NCBI RefSeq assembly: GCF_028769735.1
Contig: NC_088178.1
Span: forward strand, 11,868,857 to 11,932,856
Reading direction: 5' to 3'
DNA length: 64,000 nt
DNA from: Zonotrichia leucophrys gambelii
Taxonomy: Eukaryota; Chordata; Aves; Passeriformes; Passerellidae
Below the pieces are notes generated by a model. It saw only the letters and a list, made by a program, of their open reading frames with translations. It was not told the DNA's origin and ran no database searches. A program made the position numbers and the translations under genes. Below, one piece after another: positions 11,901-24,000 of the stretch; positions within the stretch are counted from its first letter, which is position 1; the number at the start of each line of letters is the position of its first letter.

Positions 11901-14580
11901 AGGTTCTATAACAATAAATCAGATGATAGCTAATGAGCAAACTCTTTCAATCTGTAAATAGAAAGATTTGATTAGAAAAGTGTGAAATTACAGGAACTTA
12001 AATTATGTGGATTTTGTTTAGGATTTCTTTGTTTGCTTCCTAAATCTTGACACTTTTGTTCTATTGAATTAATCTCCTTTTCAAAAGAAAAAAAAACAAC
12101 TAAACATATGGGGAATTATTGAAATACAATAGATGTTTTCTGGCAAACTTCAGAAGCCTGGGGAATTTCCAGCGTTTCAGAGCTGAGCAGGTTACATAGC
12201 TCTAGTTTGCGTACCCATGGTTTTGAATGCTTTGCCAGTTTGACCCTTTTTACATCATCTGATAATGCCTCATCCCATACAAAATGCAATCAGTATTGAG
12301 ATCTTCTGGGCCAGATTAGGAATTAAGGAATGTTACAGTTGGGCAATTCTTAGACGACAGGATAAAATAAGGATGGATAACAGTATTTTTACACATTTCT
12401 GTTCCCTATTTTAGTCCTGGCAGCCTGTGGTGTACAGGAAGCCCAAGGTTAGTTCCAGCTGAGTGGTCCATGAGGCATTCCAGCTGCAGCTCCTCTCTTG
12501 CTCAATATGCAGCCTGCTATACCTGGCTCTCACACAGAATACCTGGGCAGGGAGTTGCCAGGGAAGTCACAGACAGATTTTATGATAATTTTCTATCCCT
12601 GTTCTATTCCTTGCACTGGAAGAACAGCAAGGAAAAAGAATAAACATCAAAGGACCAGGTTGCTCTGAATAATTCAGGCTATTGTATTTCACGTAGACGT
12701 TGGGTATAATGCACCTTTTCAGTTCTGAGTTCATTTTCTCTGCCTGTTTGTCACATGGCCGTCACCAGGACAAAGCTGCATGCCCTTTCCAGGCACACAG
12801 AAGGCAGCCCAGGGCTCAGAAGGGTGCTTTCTACACTGCAGCCTCAAAACTGAGTGGTAGCTCTGGCATAACCTGCTGGTGTATGGGAATGCATGGCCAT
12901 GGCTGAGGAGCTGCAGGACAAAATGGCTTTTTCATTTTTTTCACCTTACTGGTATTAATACTGTTATTTTATTACAGCTATTATTGCCTGAGCAAATCTT
13001 GTCTACTTGCATGTGAAGTGTCTGTGGAGGAAGCAGATTTCAGTCACCATGACCAGGAGTGTAGGAAATGCTTCCCATGGCCCAGTGCCACACTCTAGGG
13101 TGTGCACCTTTTACTGCATGCATTACGTAGGGCTTTGAGTTCCCTCCCAGAACTGGGCTCCCATCACACAGGCACCTCCACAGGGGAAACTGTCATTTTC
13201 CACAAAGGCACACAGTGCTTAGATGAGATAAGCAAGGGATACAGAAACACCAGGAAGGGAAGGGAAATGACTCACCTGTGGCTATCAGTTCCTAGTACAG
13301 AAATGGGGTGGTAGTCACAAGGGGTCAGTGGCACCGTGCTGTGATGACACAACTCAGCCCTTGTCACAGGATCTCAGATGTGTGGGACAAACAACATTAA
13401 TGCCTGCAAGGCTTCAGGAGCAGAAGGGTCCCAGTCCCTCAGATAAAAACACCCCTACAAATTCAGATGTCCCTGTGCATTGCCTCATCCCTGTACATTG
13501 CATTTATTTACTTACTGGTAGCACAAGGGTTTAACTTGGGCTTCCATGGTTTATACATTTTCGTTGCTCTGCACAGAAGTGACTTTATCCCTGGGACAAA
13601 GCAGTGCTTTCCCTCATGACTGTCAGCAGCCAGGGTAAACCATCCCTGCCCAAATGAAGGCCTGAGCCAAGAGACATTTTATCTTGTGCACAAATACAGA
13701 TTTGACGCTTTTTTCAGCCCTGCTCAGGTCACTATTTAAAAGGCTAGGAAGTGAGCACACATGAAATCATTCCTTCCATACAGGCAGACAGATGGAGAGA
13801 AATTCCAGCCTGCTTCCACTCTTTTGTCTTCAGGGCATTTTTGGAATTTCCTTCAGGAAGTGAGGTTATGACCCAGAGCCTTCCTCGGTGAGTAGGCTCT
13901 CATTTCCCACAGTCAGCCCTGCGCAGCGATGACATACAGTACGAGAAGGTGAGGTTTATCTTCACTCTCCAACTGCATCCGGTACGGGCTCCATGGAACT
14001 TAAAAGTAATTCTGAGAGGGAATGGCCACTGGAAAGGAAATGGAAGTCAAACCTTTGGGAGAAGTAAGGCAGTATCTGTTCAGCGACACTGCCACGGCCT
14101 TCGCTGGCAGACCCAACAGAGCTGCAGCGCTCACGCAGCTGAGCCACCATCCTGTGTTTCATAAACTTCCTTGACGTTTGCAATAGGCTGAGAATTGAAC
14201 TTATGGATTATATTGGTGATACAAGTGAATTACTTCACTTTTCTACTCTAGGCAGTCATGGTAAAACTAGCAACCGTCTGGTTTTTCTTCTGTTTGTACT
14301 TCATAGGCTGTCTCAGGAGAACTGCTCTTGTAGAGATTCTTCTAGTGGCATTTCAGCCATACAGCACATGCTGACAAGAAAGTTATAGTTTAAAATTAGT
14401 TTTGTATTTTACATAATCCTGTGACATTACACGTTATGTCCCTACAGAATGGACTTAATCCCAGCATGTACTAAAATCGAGGAATTCTTTTACCAACTTC
14501 TGTGGAAACCACACATGGCATGAAACCATGAAACCACCACAACAGTACAAAACTGCTAGTAATCTGAAATAGACTCATTT
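8960..14580. other. Intergenic region downstream of S1PR1
   Basis: AT-rich sequence between the CpG island and the S1PR1 3' end. It includes a CAAAC/CCAA simple repeat at 11611-11666. Short open frames show no recognisable domain. Distal regulatory elements for S1PR1 could lie here but cannot be seen from the sequence alone. Confidence 0.45.
11611..11666. repeat. (CCAA)n / A-C-rich simple repeat
   Basis: Runs of CCAAA and CCAA units, only A and C on the plus strand. Simple low-complexity DNA; similar tracts occur at 5191-5223 and 19255-19333. Confidence 0.75.
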
Positions 14581-14590
14581 AAAAAATCAG

Positions 14591-14596
14591 TTTATT
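14591..14596 (-). promoter_or_regulatory. S1PR1 polyadenylation signal
   Basis: AATAAA on the minus strand, about 1.5 kb after the S1PR1 stop codon. That fits the 3' UTR length of roughly 1.5 kb I recall for mammalian S1PR1. An earlier AATAAA at 15082-15087 could give a shorter transcript. Confidence 0.55.
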
Positions 14597-16097
14597 AATG
14601 TTTAGAAGTCAATAAAGCTATGTGCAAATTGAACAATAAAAGTCAGAAACATTTTAAATACTATTTTTTAAACCAGAAAAAAAACCCCAACAGTTTAATT
14701 GCACTGGAAATTTTACTACAAAGGCAATACATTTTCTTTACAAAATACCAGTCCTAGGAGTTGCTGATGACTGTAGATAAGTCAATTGCTTTCAGCTATC
14801 CCAGATATACCACATTTGTTATAGTAACACTCTAGGCGCATGAAGACTCCTGTATCTTATTTACATTATACACATTCAACCCCATTAGCACAGGTTAGAA
14901 AAATAGAGAAGTAAAAATGATGCTGTAAAACAAATACATTCAATTTAATAACAGGTACTTCTTCCATGATAAAATACAGACATCTTTGCTGAAATTATAA
15001 ACATTAATAAAATGTGCCAAAATGTATTGCATTTTGTTATGGAAGTGCATTTATCTATAGTCATTTCACTTCAACTTTCTTTTTATTTTTTCTGAAACCC
15101 GACGTACTCTTTTCTGATTTTCCAACTGATCCTTACTTTTGGAAAGACTGTGAAACTGACACTGAAATACCCCTTCAGTTTTTAGCTCTTCTTACTTAGG
15201 CAAAAATCCCACTGTTGTCAATAGTATTTTTTACTATTTTGTAGACGTTCAAGTCATCTTGAAGAGAAATGATATTTAGTTCTTTCTTGCATTTTTCATG
15301 ATAATGCAGTTTAATGCTATAGAATAAAAAGGCAATCAAAATATGGGGCCAAATGCCCCTCTGAGCTACTCCATTAAGTCTGACGCAGCCAATGGAATTG
15401 TACAGGCGAAAGTAACTGCAGAATCTAACTTGTGGTCTTCAAACGTAATACAGACTGACAGCAAAAATTCACAGCTATGATCTTATTAAGTAAAACCCCA
15501 AGAGCTTTGGACTCTGCAAACAAACCCTTATGACTTAACTAAAAGCTCTGCAAAATGATGCCAATTATGGTTGTATGTGGTCTAAGTTACATTTGTGTGA
15601 TCTCCTTCCATGTTATGTCCTAAACAAACACACTTCTTACCAACGGTACCAGAGCCACCACTAAATTCAGTACAGAAAGATCTTTGTGTCAGTGGTTTGC
15701 TGTGAAGAGAAAAAACTTCACATTCTTCTCACAGGGGAAAAAAAAAAAGATTCATTCTCCCTTTCCCTCCTCCCCCTCTCTCTTTCTCTCACACACACCA
15801 GGCATCATTTCACCAAGGCATCAGTCTTTCAGAGTTACTAAGGAGATTTCAGGATATGAATGCGCCTGACAATCCTGAGCTGCCTCAGCGCAAAGACAAA
15901 ACATGCTCCAGGGAAAAAGATTTTCAAGCCAGAACAGTGTGTCCCATTTCTTGAACTCCAGCCTCGCAAGTGCACCGTTTGCCTCGTTAGAACTAATGCT
16001 ACTTGCTCACTCAGCCCAACGCTGCTGCTGTGAGCAGGAGGCGTCCCAGCTCCCTGATTTCAGAGGAAGACTCTGAAATACACCCCCATGGTTACTC
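14591..16097 (-). other. S1PR1: S1PR1 3' untranslated region
   Basis: Continuous AT-rich sequence from the S1PR1 stop codon to the proposed poly(A) signal. There is no competing gene in it and no splice evidence. The right boundary is set by the stop at 16098-16100; the left is inferred from the signal at 14591. Confidence 0.5.
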
Positions 16098-17237
16098 CTA
16101 AGAAGATGAGGTAACATTGCCCGAAGACATGATGGTTTCAGGATGGTCACCGTCCTCCTTCTGTGGGTGTGAGGAGTTGTCAGACTTACTCCGGCTGAAC
16201 TCCATGCCCCCAATGATTGGCCGTTTGAATTTGGTCCCAGAATCTGCTGGGGGACATGTGCAGCAGCACAAAATCTTGATGAAAGCCCTCCGCATCTCCT
16301 TGTTTGTCAAGGTGTAGATGATGGGGTTCGTGGCTGAATTGAGCACGGCCAGTACTAAGAAATACTCTGCTTTATAGAGGATTGGGCAGGTCTTCACTTT
16401 GCACCCCACATCCAGTAAAAGGAGGATGAACAGAGGAGCCCAGCAGGCAATGAAGACACTCAGGACTATGATCACTGTCTTTAGCAAGGCTAGTGACTTT
16501 TCTGAGCTCCTGGTAGCTTTGGTAATGTTTTTCCGAAATGTCAGCCTGCGGCTCCTAGTCCTCACCATGGAGTAGATCCTACAGTAGAGGACCACAATAG
16601 ACAACAAAAGGCCAGTGAAAACGGTTGTGCAAAAGAGAATATAGTGCTTGTGGTAGAGAGGCAGCACGGTGGAGCAGTTGTACAAGAGGGTCTTGCAGTT
16701 CCAGCCCATGATCGGGAGCCCCCCGAGGATGGCGGAGATGACCCAGCACGCACTGATCAGCAAGAAGGAGCGGAAGCTGTTGCTGCCATTGTGGAGTTTC
16801 ATTTTCAGCATGGTGATGTATCTCTCAATGGCAATGGCCAACAAGCTGAACACAGAAGCTGACAAGGCAACAAACATGCTGCCTTCTCTTACAAACCACT
16901 GGTTGGGGGTCAGGCTGTAGGTTTTGTGTCCAGATAGCAGGAGGTTGGCAGTGTAAGCCACACCAGCCAGCAAGTCTGAAAGAGCTAAGTTCCCAATGAA
17001 ATAGTACATGGGTCTGTGAAACTTCTTGGTTTTCCAGATGGTAAGCAAGACAAAAATGTTCTCTAAGATTATAAAGCAGCAAATGATGATAAAAACCACC
17101 GACGTCACTTTAATTCCAGTGTCCACACTCTCATTTAGCTTTCCCGTGTAATTATAATGCTCTTTGATGACATAGTTGACATCAGTGTTGGTGGGGTTGC
17201 TGGTGACCTTCTGCGGGGCAGTGGTGCCGGAGTTCAT
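16098..17237 (-). CDS. S1PR1: Sphingosine 1-phosphate receptor 1
   Basis: Class A G-protein-coupled receptor of the plasma membrane that binds extracellular sphingosine 1-phosphate and signals mainly through Gi, controlling endothelial barrier function, vessel maturation and lymphocyte exit. The intact single-exon frame encodes 379 residues (human 382). Seven hydrophobic helices are visible. Landmarks: N-glycosylation site N29 (NYTG); the ligand headgroup pair R117-E118 in helix 3; ERY at 138-140 in place of DRY; cysteine pairs 181/188 and 279/284 in extracellular loops 2 and 3; RRLTF with T233, equivalent to the reported Akt site T236 in human; NPIIY at 304-308; a CCCTC cluster at 324-328 for palmitoylation; and a serine-rich tail for desensitisation. 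The ATG at 17237 has A at -3 and matches the family start. The frame stays open upstream to a GTG at 17342, but that is not a start. The N-terminus diverges most from mammals, as expected for orthologues. Confidence 0.98.
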   Translation of the reverse strand: MNSGTTAPQKVTSNPTNTDVNYVIKEHYNYTGKLNESVDTGIKVTSVVFIIICCFIILENIFVLLTIWKTKKFHRPMYYFIGNLALSDLLAGVAYTANLLLSGHKTYSLTPNQWFVREGSMFVALSASVFSLLAIAIERYITMLKMKLHNGSNSFRSFLLISACWVISAILGGLPIMGWNCKTLLYNCSTVLPLYHKHYILFCTTVFTGLLLSIVVLYCRIYSMVRTRSRRLTFRKNITKATRSSEKSLALLKTVIIVLSVFIACWAPLFILLLLDVGCKVKTCPILYKAEYFLVLAVLNSATNPIIYTLTNKEMRRAFIKILCCCTCPPADSGTKFKRPIIGGMEFSRSKSDNSSHPQKEDGDHPETIMSSGNVTSSS

Positions 17238-17369
17238 GGTGCCTGGCTGGGGACTGCTCCCCCAGCGGCCACCGGATGGTGACGCCGACCGCAAACCCGG
17301 TGGCTGCCCCGCAGCTCCTTGGCCCCACAGCCTGCCCGGCACTGCTGCACGGCCTCACAAACTGCAGCC
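17238..17369 (-). other. S1PR1: S1PR1 exon 2, 5' untranslated part
   Basis: On the minus strand, a long pyrimidine-rich tract ending in TTCTCAG puts a 3' splice site with exon 2 starting at 17369, 132 bases before the ATG. S1PR1 genes are known to have a non-coding first exon and to carry the whole coding region in exon 2, which this matches. Confidence 0.7.
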
Positions 17370-18575
17370 CTGAGAACAAGAGGCACAAAACCCACACTTA
17401 AAAGAAAGGAAGACAAATAGTGTAGCAAATGCTAAAGGGTTTAAAATAATCTGCCCTTTTAACTGTGCATCAGAGTCATAAATGTATTCACACATGAATC
17501 AGTTTCATTCAGCTGGTAAAATATGTTTAAAAGGTGGTTAGGCATATTCAGTAGGTAAAGCTAATAAGACAAAAAAAGTTCTGTCATGCAGAACTGAACA
17601 AGTTGGAGTCAGCAAGGACTCTATTACTTCCAACACAAAAGATCTCAAAGCTCCCCAGCACTAAGTTCTAGTGTTTTTTCTTCAGTGGGAAATGCAATAG
17701 CAGAGATTAAAAAAGAGAAAGGGCTTGCTTGATTAGATTTAACTGTAAATGTATGAAAGTCTGTACAGAAATTACTTGACAGAAGACCCGTATTCTTCTC
17801 CATTAATAAAGTCTGAATACACTTTGGAAGGGGGTAGTTATGCAATTTACTGATGCCATCTCAAACAGTGGTAAATGCACTGATGTAAATATAAACAACA
17901 GATCATCTCAAAGCTGTAAACAGGTAAGGAGTGCCCTTGCTAAATACAAGTAAGAATATACTTTACAAAGCCCACAGCAGTAAAAAGTTTAGAAAAACAA
18001 GAAAAATATGGAATTAAGCTGGAGAGCAAGCCCATTCCATCGGTCTGAAACAAAGAATGTCAAAAAAAACCCTTGCATTTAAATAACTCGTATGGCAAGC
18101 TTTTGAAATTGGCCTAATTAAGGAATACGCATACAGAGGAAACCCTCTTTACACATAAAGGTTTCGTAGTGGACATTTAAAAAGAATTAAACACATAATA
18201 TCACGCAAGGAAAGAAGAACAAGAAGATTTGCTAAACTACAGCCCAAGCAGGGCAAAGCAGTGGGTTCGGCTCCCCGCACCATTCCCGGGCTCCAGTCCG
18301 CATCGCTCCCGGACATAAAACTCCCACCGCTCCTGTCCCGCACGGCTCCGGGGCTCAGCCCGCGCCGCTCCGGCCCCGCTCCGGTCCCCAGCACGCGTGG
18401 CTCCCGGCCCGCACCGCCTCCGCTGCCCGCGGCACGCAGCCGGTGTCCAGGTGGCCTCTTCCCCACCTCTCCTGTTTTGTTTCGTGGCCCCGGGGGTCGC
18501 GCCGAGCGGGGACCGCAGCGCTGGGGCCGGGGGCGTCCGCGCGGTGCGGGGAGTGCGCGGCTCCCCGAGCCTTAC
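17370..18575 (-). other. S1PR1: S1PR1 intron 1
   Basis: Inferred intron of about 1.2 kb between the donor in the CpG island (G|GTAAGG, minus strand, GT at 18575-18574) and the acceptor at 17371-17370. AT-rich, with no gene inside. Confidence 0.6.
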
Positions 18576-19050
18576 CTCGCTCAAGCGCGGCGCGGAGCCC
18601 ACACCGGCCCCGCACATCTTGCGTGCCCGCGGAGCAACTCCGGTGGGCGGGCTGGGGGGTTCGGTGGTTTTAATATTTCTGCAGCTGTTGCCCAGCCCTT
18701 CCGATCCCTCCTCCCAGCCCGGCCCTGCCCCGTCCCGCCCGCCGGGGCGTGAGCAGCCGCGGGCGCTGGCTCCTGGCTGGCACACGAAGGCGCGGGCGCG
18801 AAGAAGTCCCCCGCGGGATCCCCTCGCCCTGCCGGCCGGGGGATGCAGGGAGGGCTCCAGCCGTCCCTGACCTGGGAGCTGCCGCCTCCCGGCACCGGGC
18901 GCGCCCGGCATTCCGGGGAAGGAGGTGCTGGCACGGCCCGGCCGGCTCCGAGCACGCTCCTGCGCCTGGCGGGGCGCCGGGGGCAGCTTCGCGCCCGCCC
19001 GGCTTCTTGCCCTCCGAGTAGGCCCAGAACGGCCATGGCCAAAGGCAGCA
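18240..19050 (-). promoter_or_regulatory. S1PR1: S1PR1 CpG-island promoter with non-coding exon 1
   Basis: About 800 bp of dense CpG DNA lies 1.0-1.8 kb upstream of the S1PR1 start codon. Within it, on the minus strand, CGAG|GTAAGG is a strong splice donor that would end exon 1 at 18576. A TATA-like ATATTAAAA lies near 18668-18680, so exon 1 could be only about 60-80 bases. Long overlapping open frames here are typical of stop-poor GC-rich DNA and are not called. The exact transcription start is unproven. Confidence 0.65.
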
Positions 19051-20233
19051 TCCCGTATCCTCAGCTCTCCCTCTTCTCTTCCAGGACTGTGTAAGTCGTG
19101 TTTAAGGAAACACCTGGAAGAAGCTCTTCCATGTTCTCACTACAACCAAGGTGTGTTTTTGCCGTGGCAGGCCCGGTGGCTGCCACCCGCACTCCTGGCC
19201 TGCAGGTGACTCACCAGCGGCTCCCCCCGGAATCGGTGTTGGTGTTTCCACATGAAAAAACCCCAAACAAACAAACAAACAAACAAAATCAAAAAACCCC
19301 AACCCAAAAACTAAAAACCCCAAACCCCAAAACTCTGTTTAGAGGATGTTGTAAAACAACTGTTTGAAAGTACAAAGAAAAGATTTTTTATGCATTTTTT
19401 CAGAAACAAAATTGGCAAGGGCAACTACTTAACACTCTTTTAAAAGAATATATTGTATATTCTTTTTAAAAGAAAAACCACTTTTGGTGTATGTGAAATG
19501 CCAGCTCTGGTGTATTCTACTGTTGTACTTGCTGCAGAAATATTCCTCTTCCTTCCTTGCTCTGCTCTTGTTAACTCCAAATTGAAATGTAAAAGAATAT
19601 CACAGTAGGCCAAAGCACAATATATTGAGTCTTCCAGTTTAAAGCACTTTGCCCATCAATTAGCTGTAGCAGTTGTTATGGGGAAAAGACAGCACAAGTA
19701 TTCTACCCTCAGGAAGAGGGTCCCCTTATTTATGCTAATAGTCACGCTTCAATTGCTCCACCTCTCCCAGAATGACTCAGATAAATTACAGTGGCAAACA
19801 GACATTTACTCTTCTACCACAAAGCTAGAAACTTAAAAAGATATTTATCCTCCTGAGAGCCTGGAGAAAAATGCAGCCGTTAAGTCACAACTGTCAGAAA
19901 AGGCACATGAGATAAATCATGCTTGAGGTTGACATCTGTATCCCCTGCAACTGCCCAACATACCCCAGGATATTTCAAGCTTTCCCCCTTATTTATCTAA
20001 TACATAGAAAATACTAAATAAAAGTGCATTCATTAGGCATTTTCTTCTAGGAAATAATTCTCACATAATTTTAAGTAAGAGGAACATATTAAAGGAACAT
20101 GCTTTAATTAAAGGACAGAATGATTCACGGTTTCATTAGTCAGATGTGCAGGCTTTGATGTCCAGGCTATTGGTTACCAGCTGAGAGGATACCAGCTCAG
20201 AGATGTGACACCCAGCAAATTGTCAGAGGCTGT
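19051..20233. other. Upstream flank of S1PR1, no gene
   Basis: AT-rich DNA between the CpG island and the CR1 copy. It holds an A/C-rich simple repeat (19255-19333) and a small A/T hairpin (19437-19471). No coding exon recognised. Confidence 0.5.
19255..19333. repeat. (CAAA)n / A-C-rich simple repeat
   Basis: Five CAAA units followed by imperfect CCCCAAA and CTAAAAAC units. Low-complexity A/C DNA about 0.2 kb beyond the S1PR1 island. Confidence 0.8.
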
Positions 20234-21005
20234 GTAGAATCACAGAACCATAGAATGGTTTGGGTTGGAATGGACCTTAAAGATCACCCAGTTCCTATTC
20301 CATTGCCATGGGCAGGAATAGGAACTGGGTGATCTTTAAGGTCCATTAAAGATCAACCTTTCACTAAGCCAGGATGCTCAAAGCCCCATCCAACCTAGCC
20401 TTGAACACTTCCAGGGATGGGCACATCCACCCTTTCTTTGGGCAACCTGTTCCAGGGCCTCACCACCCTCACAGCAGACATTCTTATCAATATTGAAATT
20501 AAGCCCACACTCTTTCAGTTTGAAGCCACTCTCTCGGCCTGACACTACATGCTCTTGTAAAAAGTCCCTTTCCAGGTTTCTTGTAGGGCCTCCTTTATAG
20601 ACTTAAGCACCACAAGAAAGTAATCCCAGAGCCTTCTTTTCTCCAGACTGAACAAAGCCAGCTCAGCCTTTCCTCGTAAGAGATTCTCCATAAGAGATCA
20701 TTATTTGCATCTTTCCCCTGGACCTGCTCTGACCATGTTTGGTCCATGTCTTTCCTGTGCTGAGAATCCCAGAGCTGGACGCAGCACTGCAAGTAGGGTC
20801 TGGCCAGAGCAGGGCAGAGGGGCAGAATCCCCTTCCTTGAGCTGTTGCTCACACTCCTTATGGTGCCGCCTAGGGTACAATTGGCTTTCTGGGCTGCATT
20901 GCAGGGTCATGTCCAGCCTCTTATCCACCAGCACCCCCAAGTCCTTCACCTCTGCTTCTCTCAGCCTCAAGGAGTTGCCCCAATCCAGGTGCAGCACTGG
21001 GCAAA
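20234..21005 (-). mobile_element. CR1 LINE, 5'-truncated 3' end
   Basis: The plus strand shows the complement of the avian CR1 3' end: a CACAGAACCATAGAATGGTTTGGGTTGG-like start (20239 on), the GCTCAAAGCCCCATCCAACC block, and further right the region encoding the reverse transcriptase C-terminus. On the minus strand, broken frames read the CR1 ORF2 end, with pieces such as KDLGVLVDKRLDM and YEERL. Frameshifts and stops make it a dead copy. Similarity fades near 21005 beyond the GGTGCAGCAC block, giving a piece of about 770 bp. CR1 copies are usually 5'-truncated because reverse transcription starts at the 3' end. The copy differs from the consensus by containing a long inverted repeat (20271-20345). 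Confidence 0.9.
20271..20345. repeat. Perfect 31-bp inverted repeat inside CR1
   Basis: Left arm 20271-20301 and right arm 20315-20345 are exact reverse complements, with a 13-base loop that is itself nearly self-complementary (TGCC ATG GGCA). The left arm and loop fit the usual CR1 sequence; the right arm replaces the expected CR1 bases before normal CR1 sequence resumes. This looks like a fold-back template-switch event. Confidence 0.93.
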
Positions 21006-24000
21006 ATATGCAGGCAATTTCAGTCCCATTCTGAAAGCTGGACACTTGTATCACAAAAAGCTTCATTAAACTTAGACAACCACACGCATTTACAGCCTTC
21101 TTGACGTTTTGGCAGTGAGGAAACTGAAATATAGCTTCATTCTTCACAGGCAAATGGAGCCAGATCAGCTGGATTTGCACTGAAGGCTGTCTAAAGCCTC
21201 AGAGAAGATAGGTTTACATGGGTCAACTGCACAGGTTCTAACCTGCTTACAAGGGCTAAAACACAAACACGGGACTCAGGCTGGTCCAGCCAACTCTACC
21301 AAAACTGTAGTAGCTGGCAAGTATTTAGCAAGGGGGTTTACACCAGGGTTACCCTCCAGCCTCACCCAGAGAACAAGCCACCAACAGAATGAGAACTCTT
21401 TCTCAGTACCTCTCCAACTGCCTCGTTCACTGATAAGGAAGCTTGCACTCCTACTACAGAAATCCAGTGTATACATGGCTCCTTTGAGAACTCTGGAATT
21501 GCCTATGGTCAGAAAAAGGAGAAAGAACAACACAGTGTTACTCATGCATTTCAGAAATAACCAGAATGCAGGTCTCTGTCAAATGCCAGCAGGAAGGCTG
21601 CACATATCAGGACACCAAACTGACACAAAACAGATGCCTCACCTGGCTAAACTGGTTAAAAAAAATGTTCTGCACCATGTCTACTAGCATCAAGAGACAG
21701 ACACATTTTTCACTGGGATCTGAGTATGTAAATGCTCTTACGTAGCTTTCAGGATGAGCAGAAACTCCCATTTTAGGGAATGTCATGAACAACAAACTAA
21801 TACTGTGTGGCAGCCAAAGTTCTTGTGGAACTTCCAGTGACAGCTTAGTGTGGTAGGGATTGCAGAAACCTGGCTAGTCACAGAGCAATTTCCTTGCAGG
21901 AAAATGCTTTGATCTTGTCAGAAAAGAAGCTGTAAGCTGGGGTCCACCCAATGCCTGCATATCAAAAGACTGGTGGCCTCTGACAGCACCAGACCAAACT
22001 CTCCCAGTGCAGCTGGACAACTCACAATTGCATCAGAGGAGTGTCTGAACACTATCCATCTTGAAAAGATAGTGACAATTCCTGTGAGAGAGATTAGCAA
22101 AGGATTTTTCTCCAACACGTCATTCTTCTGCATTTTTCAAAAGTCTTTGTCCATATAAGCAAAAACTACTTTTATTCATCCTGATGCAACTTAGTCACAA
22201 AGGGAGTCATTCCTCTATGAAGTGCTGGGTCATGAAAGAAAATCTGTGAAACAGTACCAGAGTGCAAGATTGGTCACCAAGAAAATACCAAGAATGGCCT
22301 GCAGAATCCCCCAAAATTCTCATGACTAGAAGAAATAAAAAAGTCAAATTCATTATTCTGCTGCAATCCCTGAACAAGTATTTTGAATCACTCATCAAGA
22401 TTTACATGCATTGTAGCATGCTGTTACGTGCCTTCAAGTAATTGATACTTTTCAAAATCTGTAAGGAAAATAATATGCCTAATTAATGTGTTCAAATGGG
22501 TTCAAATGACACCTTAAATGAAGTACATGCAGGCAGAAAAAAATTGTAATATTGTGAGATAACTCAACCCATACTGGGAGACTATACCAGAAAGTTCTAA
22601 GAGAGCAGAGAAGACACTGAAAGTATTTCTGTATCTGTAAGAAAGCTACAAAGACTAAATTAAATTATTTTATTCATTTGTTACATAAGAGTAACTACAA
22701 ACCATTTATACTGATTCTTGAGTATACTGAGTACCTAAGAGAACAATTCAGATTTATTGTTCAGTTTAAAATTAATCAATGTTCCAGTTACATTGCTTTT
22801 CCAGTTTAGAACAATCTGGTTTTAAATTATTCTTTCCACAGGGAATCCATTAGATAAATTAATTTTCTGTTGTTATTCAGTGTTCAAAAATTTCATTTCT
22901 TCTTTCCTCAGATTAGAATCAAAAACCTGGTTAGGGGGGAAAAAAATTCATTAGAACATTGCAAAGATTAAAGCACATATACTTTTTCAGTATTAGTATT
23001 CTAAACTTAGATGGTCTGGTTTTAAGTTCTTGACATTGATAAATAATATTAATTAAATGGCTTTTTTGTTTAAAAAGGCAACTGTAAAAACTTTAATATA
23101 TTCATTTTTGTGACAATCTGCACTTTATTTTTAGTCCGCTAAGCTGAACATATTATTAGGAAAAGCTCAAGTCTGAAGGGAAAGAATTGAAGAAGTTAAG
23201 AAATTGGCATGCAATAGTTTGCCTGGATATCATTGTTAACTGCCTTGGATTCAATCAGCAGCTGCAAGACCCACACCACCTTTATCCCCATTTTCAAAAG
23301 CATGGATTAACCACAGAGGTGTGAATATTATGCAGTTGGCTTGATCTAGTAGATTTGTGAACTTACCACTATTGCAGTTAATTTTCTACATTGGCTACTC
23401 AGAAAATAATGACTTGGAAGTCATGTTGGGGGGACAGGTGTGATAGAAACACTTCTGCAGTCTGATTTAAAAAAAAATAAATCTTGAATATTCACTTTAA
23501 AAACTCGTTTACATTATTTTCCTAGGAAACATTCTCAGGTGCCTTCATCTCCAGTAATATAAGAGATGAAAACCAAAAATAAACAAGAAAAATAGGAGAG
23601 GGAGCTACTCAGAGTCAGGCAGGAAGCAACTTGGCTGCACAGAAAATGGCCTCACCCTTTCCACTGACTTTTAGTTTATATTTTTCTTTTCCTTATTTGT
23701 TTCAAGAGTTTCCTTCCATTAGGAGTCACAGAGCTCTTGCAGAGGCAGCTGACTGCATTTAGGTAGATAGCACTGATAAATTGCATCTTATTTTAAGTAA
23801 TGGTTTATCTCAACTGAAAAGGAGTGTCCCAATCAGTCACTGCCATAAATGACATAATGATAGGGAAGAAAAAGTGCCTTCAGTTTTCTGGTGTATTCCC
23901 TGATCCTGTTGGCAAGGTGATGGGTTACAAAGATGAAATGGATGCATTGATGCATCCTGAAAAGGGTCACTGTAGAAAGGTGAACAGATTTTCTCTCTAG

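Noticed and set aside
17238..17342. In-frame N-terminal extension of S1PR1 by 35 residues
   Set aside because: The extended frame begins with GTG, not ATG, and lies in 5' UTR. The ATG at 17237 has a good context and matches the family start.
18237..18911. Long open frame (224 codons) in the S1PR1 CpG island
   Set aside because: Rich in Gly, Pro, Arg and Ala, overlapped by frames on both strands, and crossed by the likely S1PR1 exon 1 donor. Typical chance frame in stop-poor GC-rich DNA.
20701..21180. 159-codon minus-strand frame as a host gene
   Set aside because: It is the broken C-terminus of CR1 ORF2 (KDLGVLVD-type motif), not a host protein.
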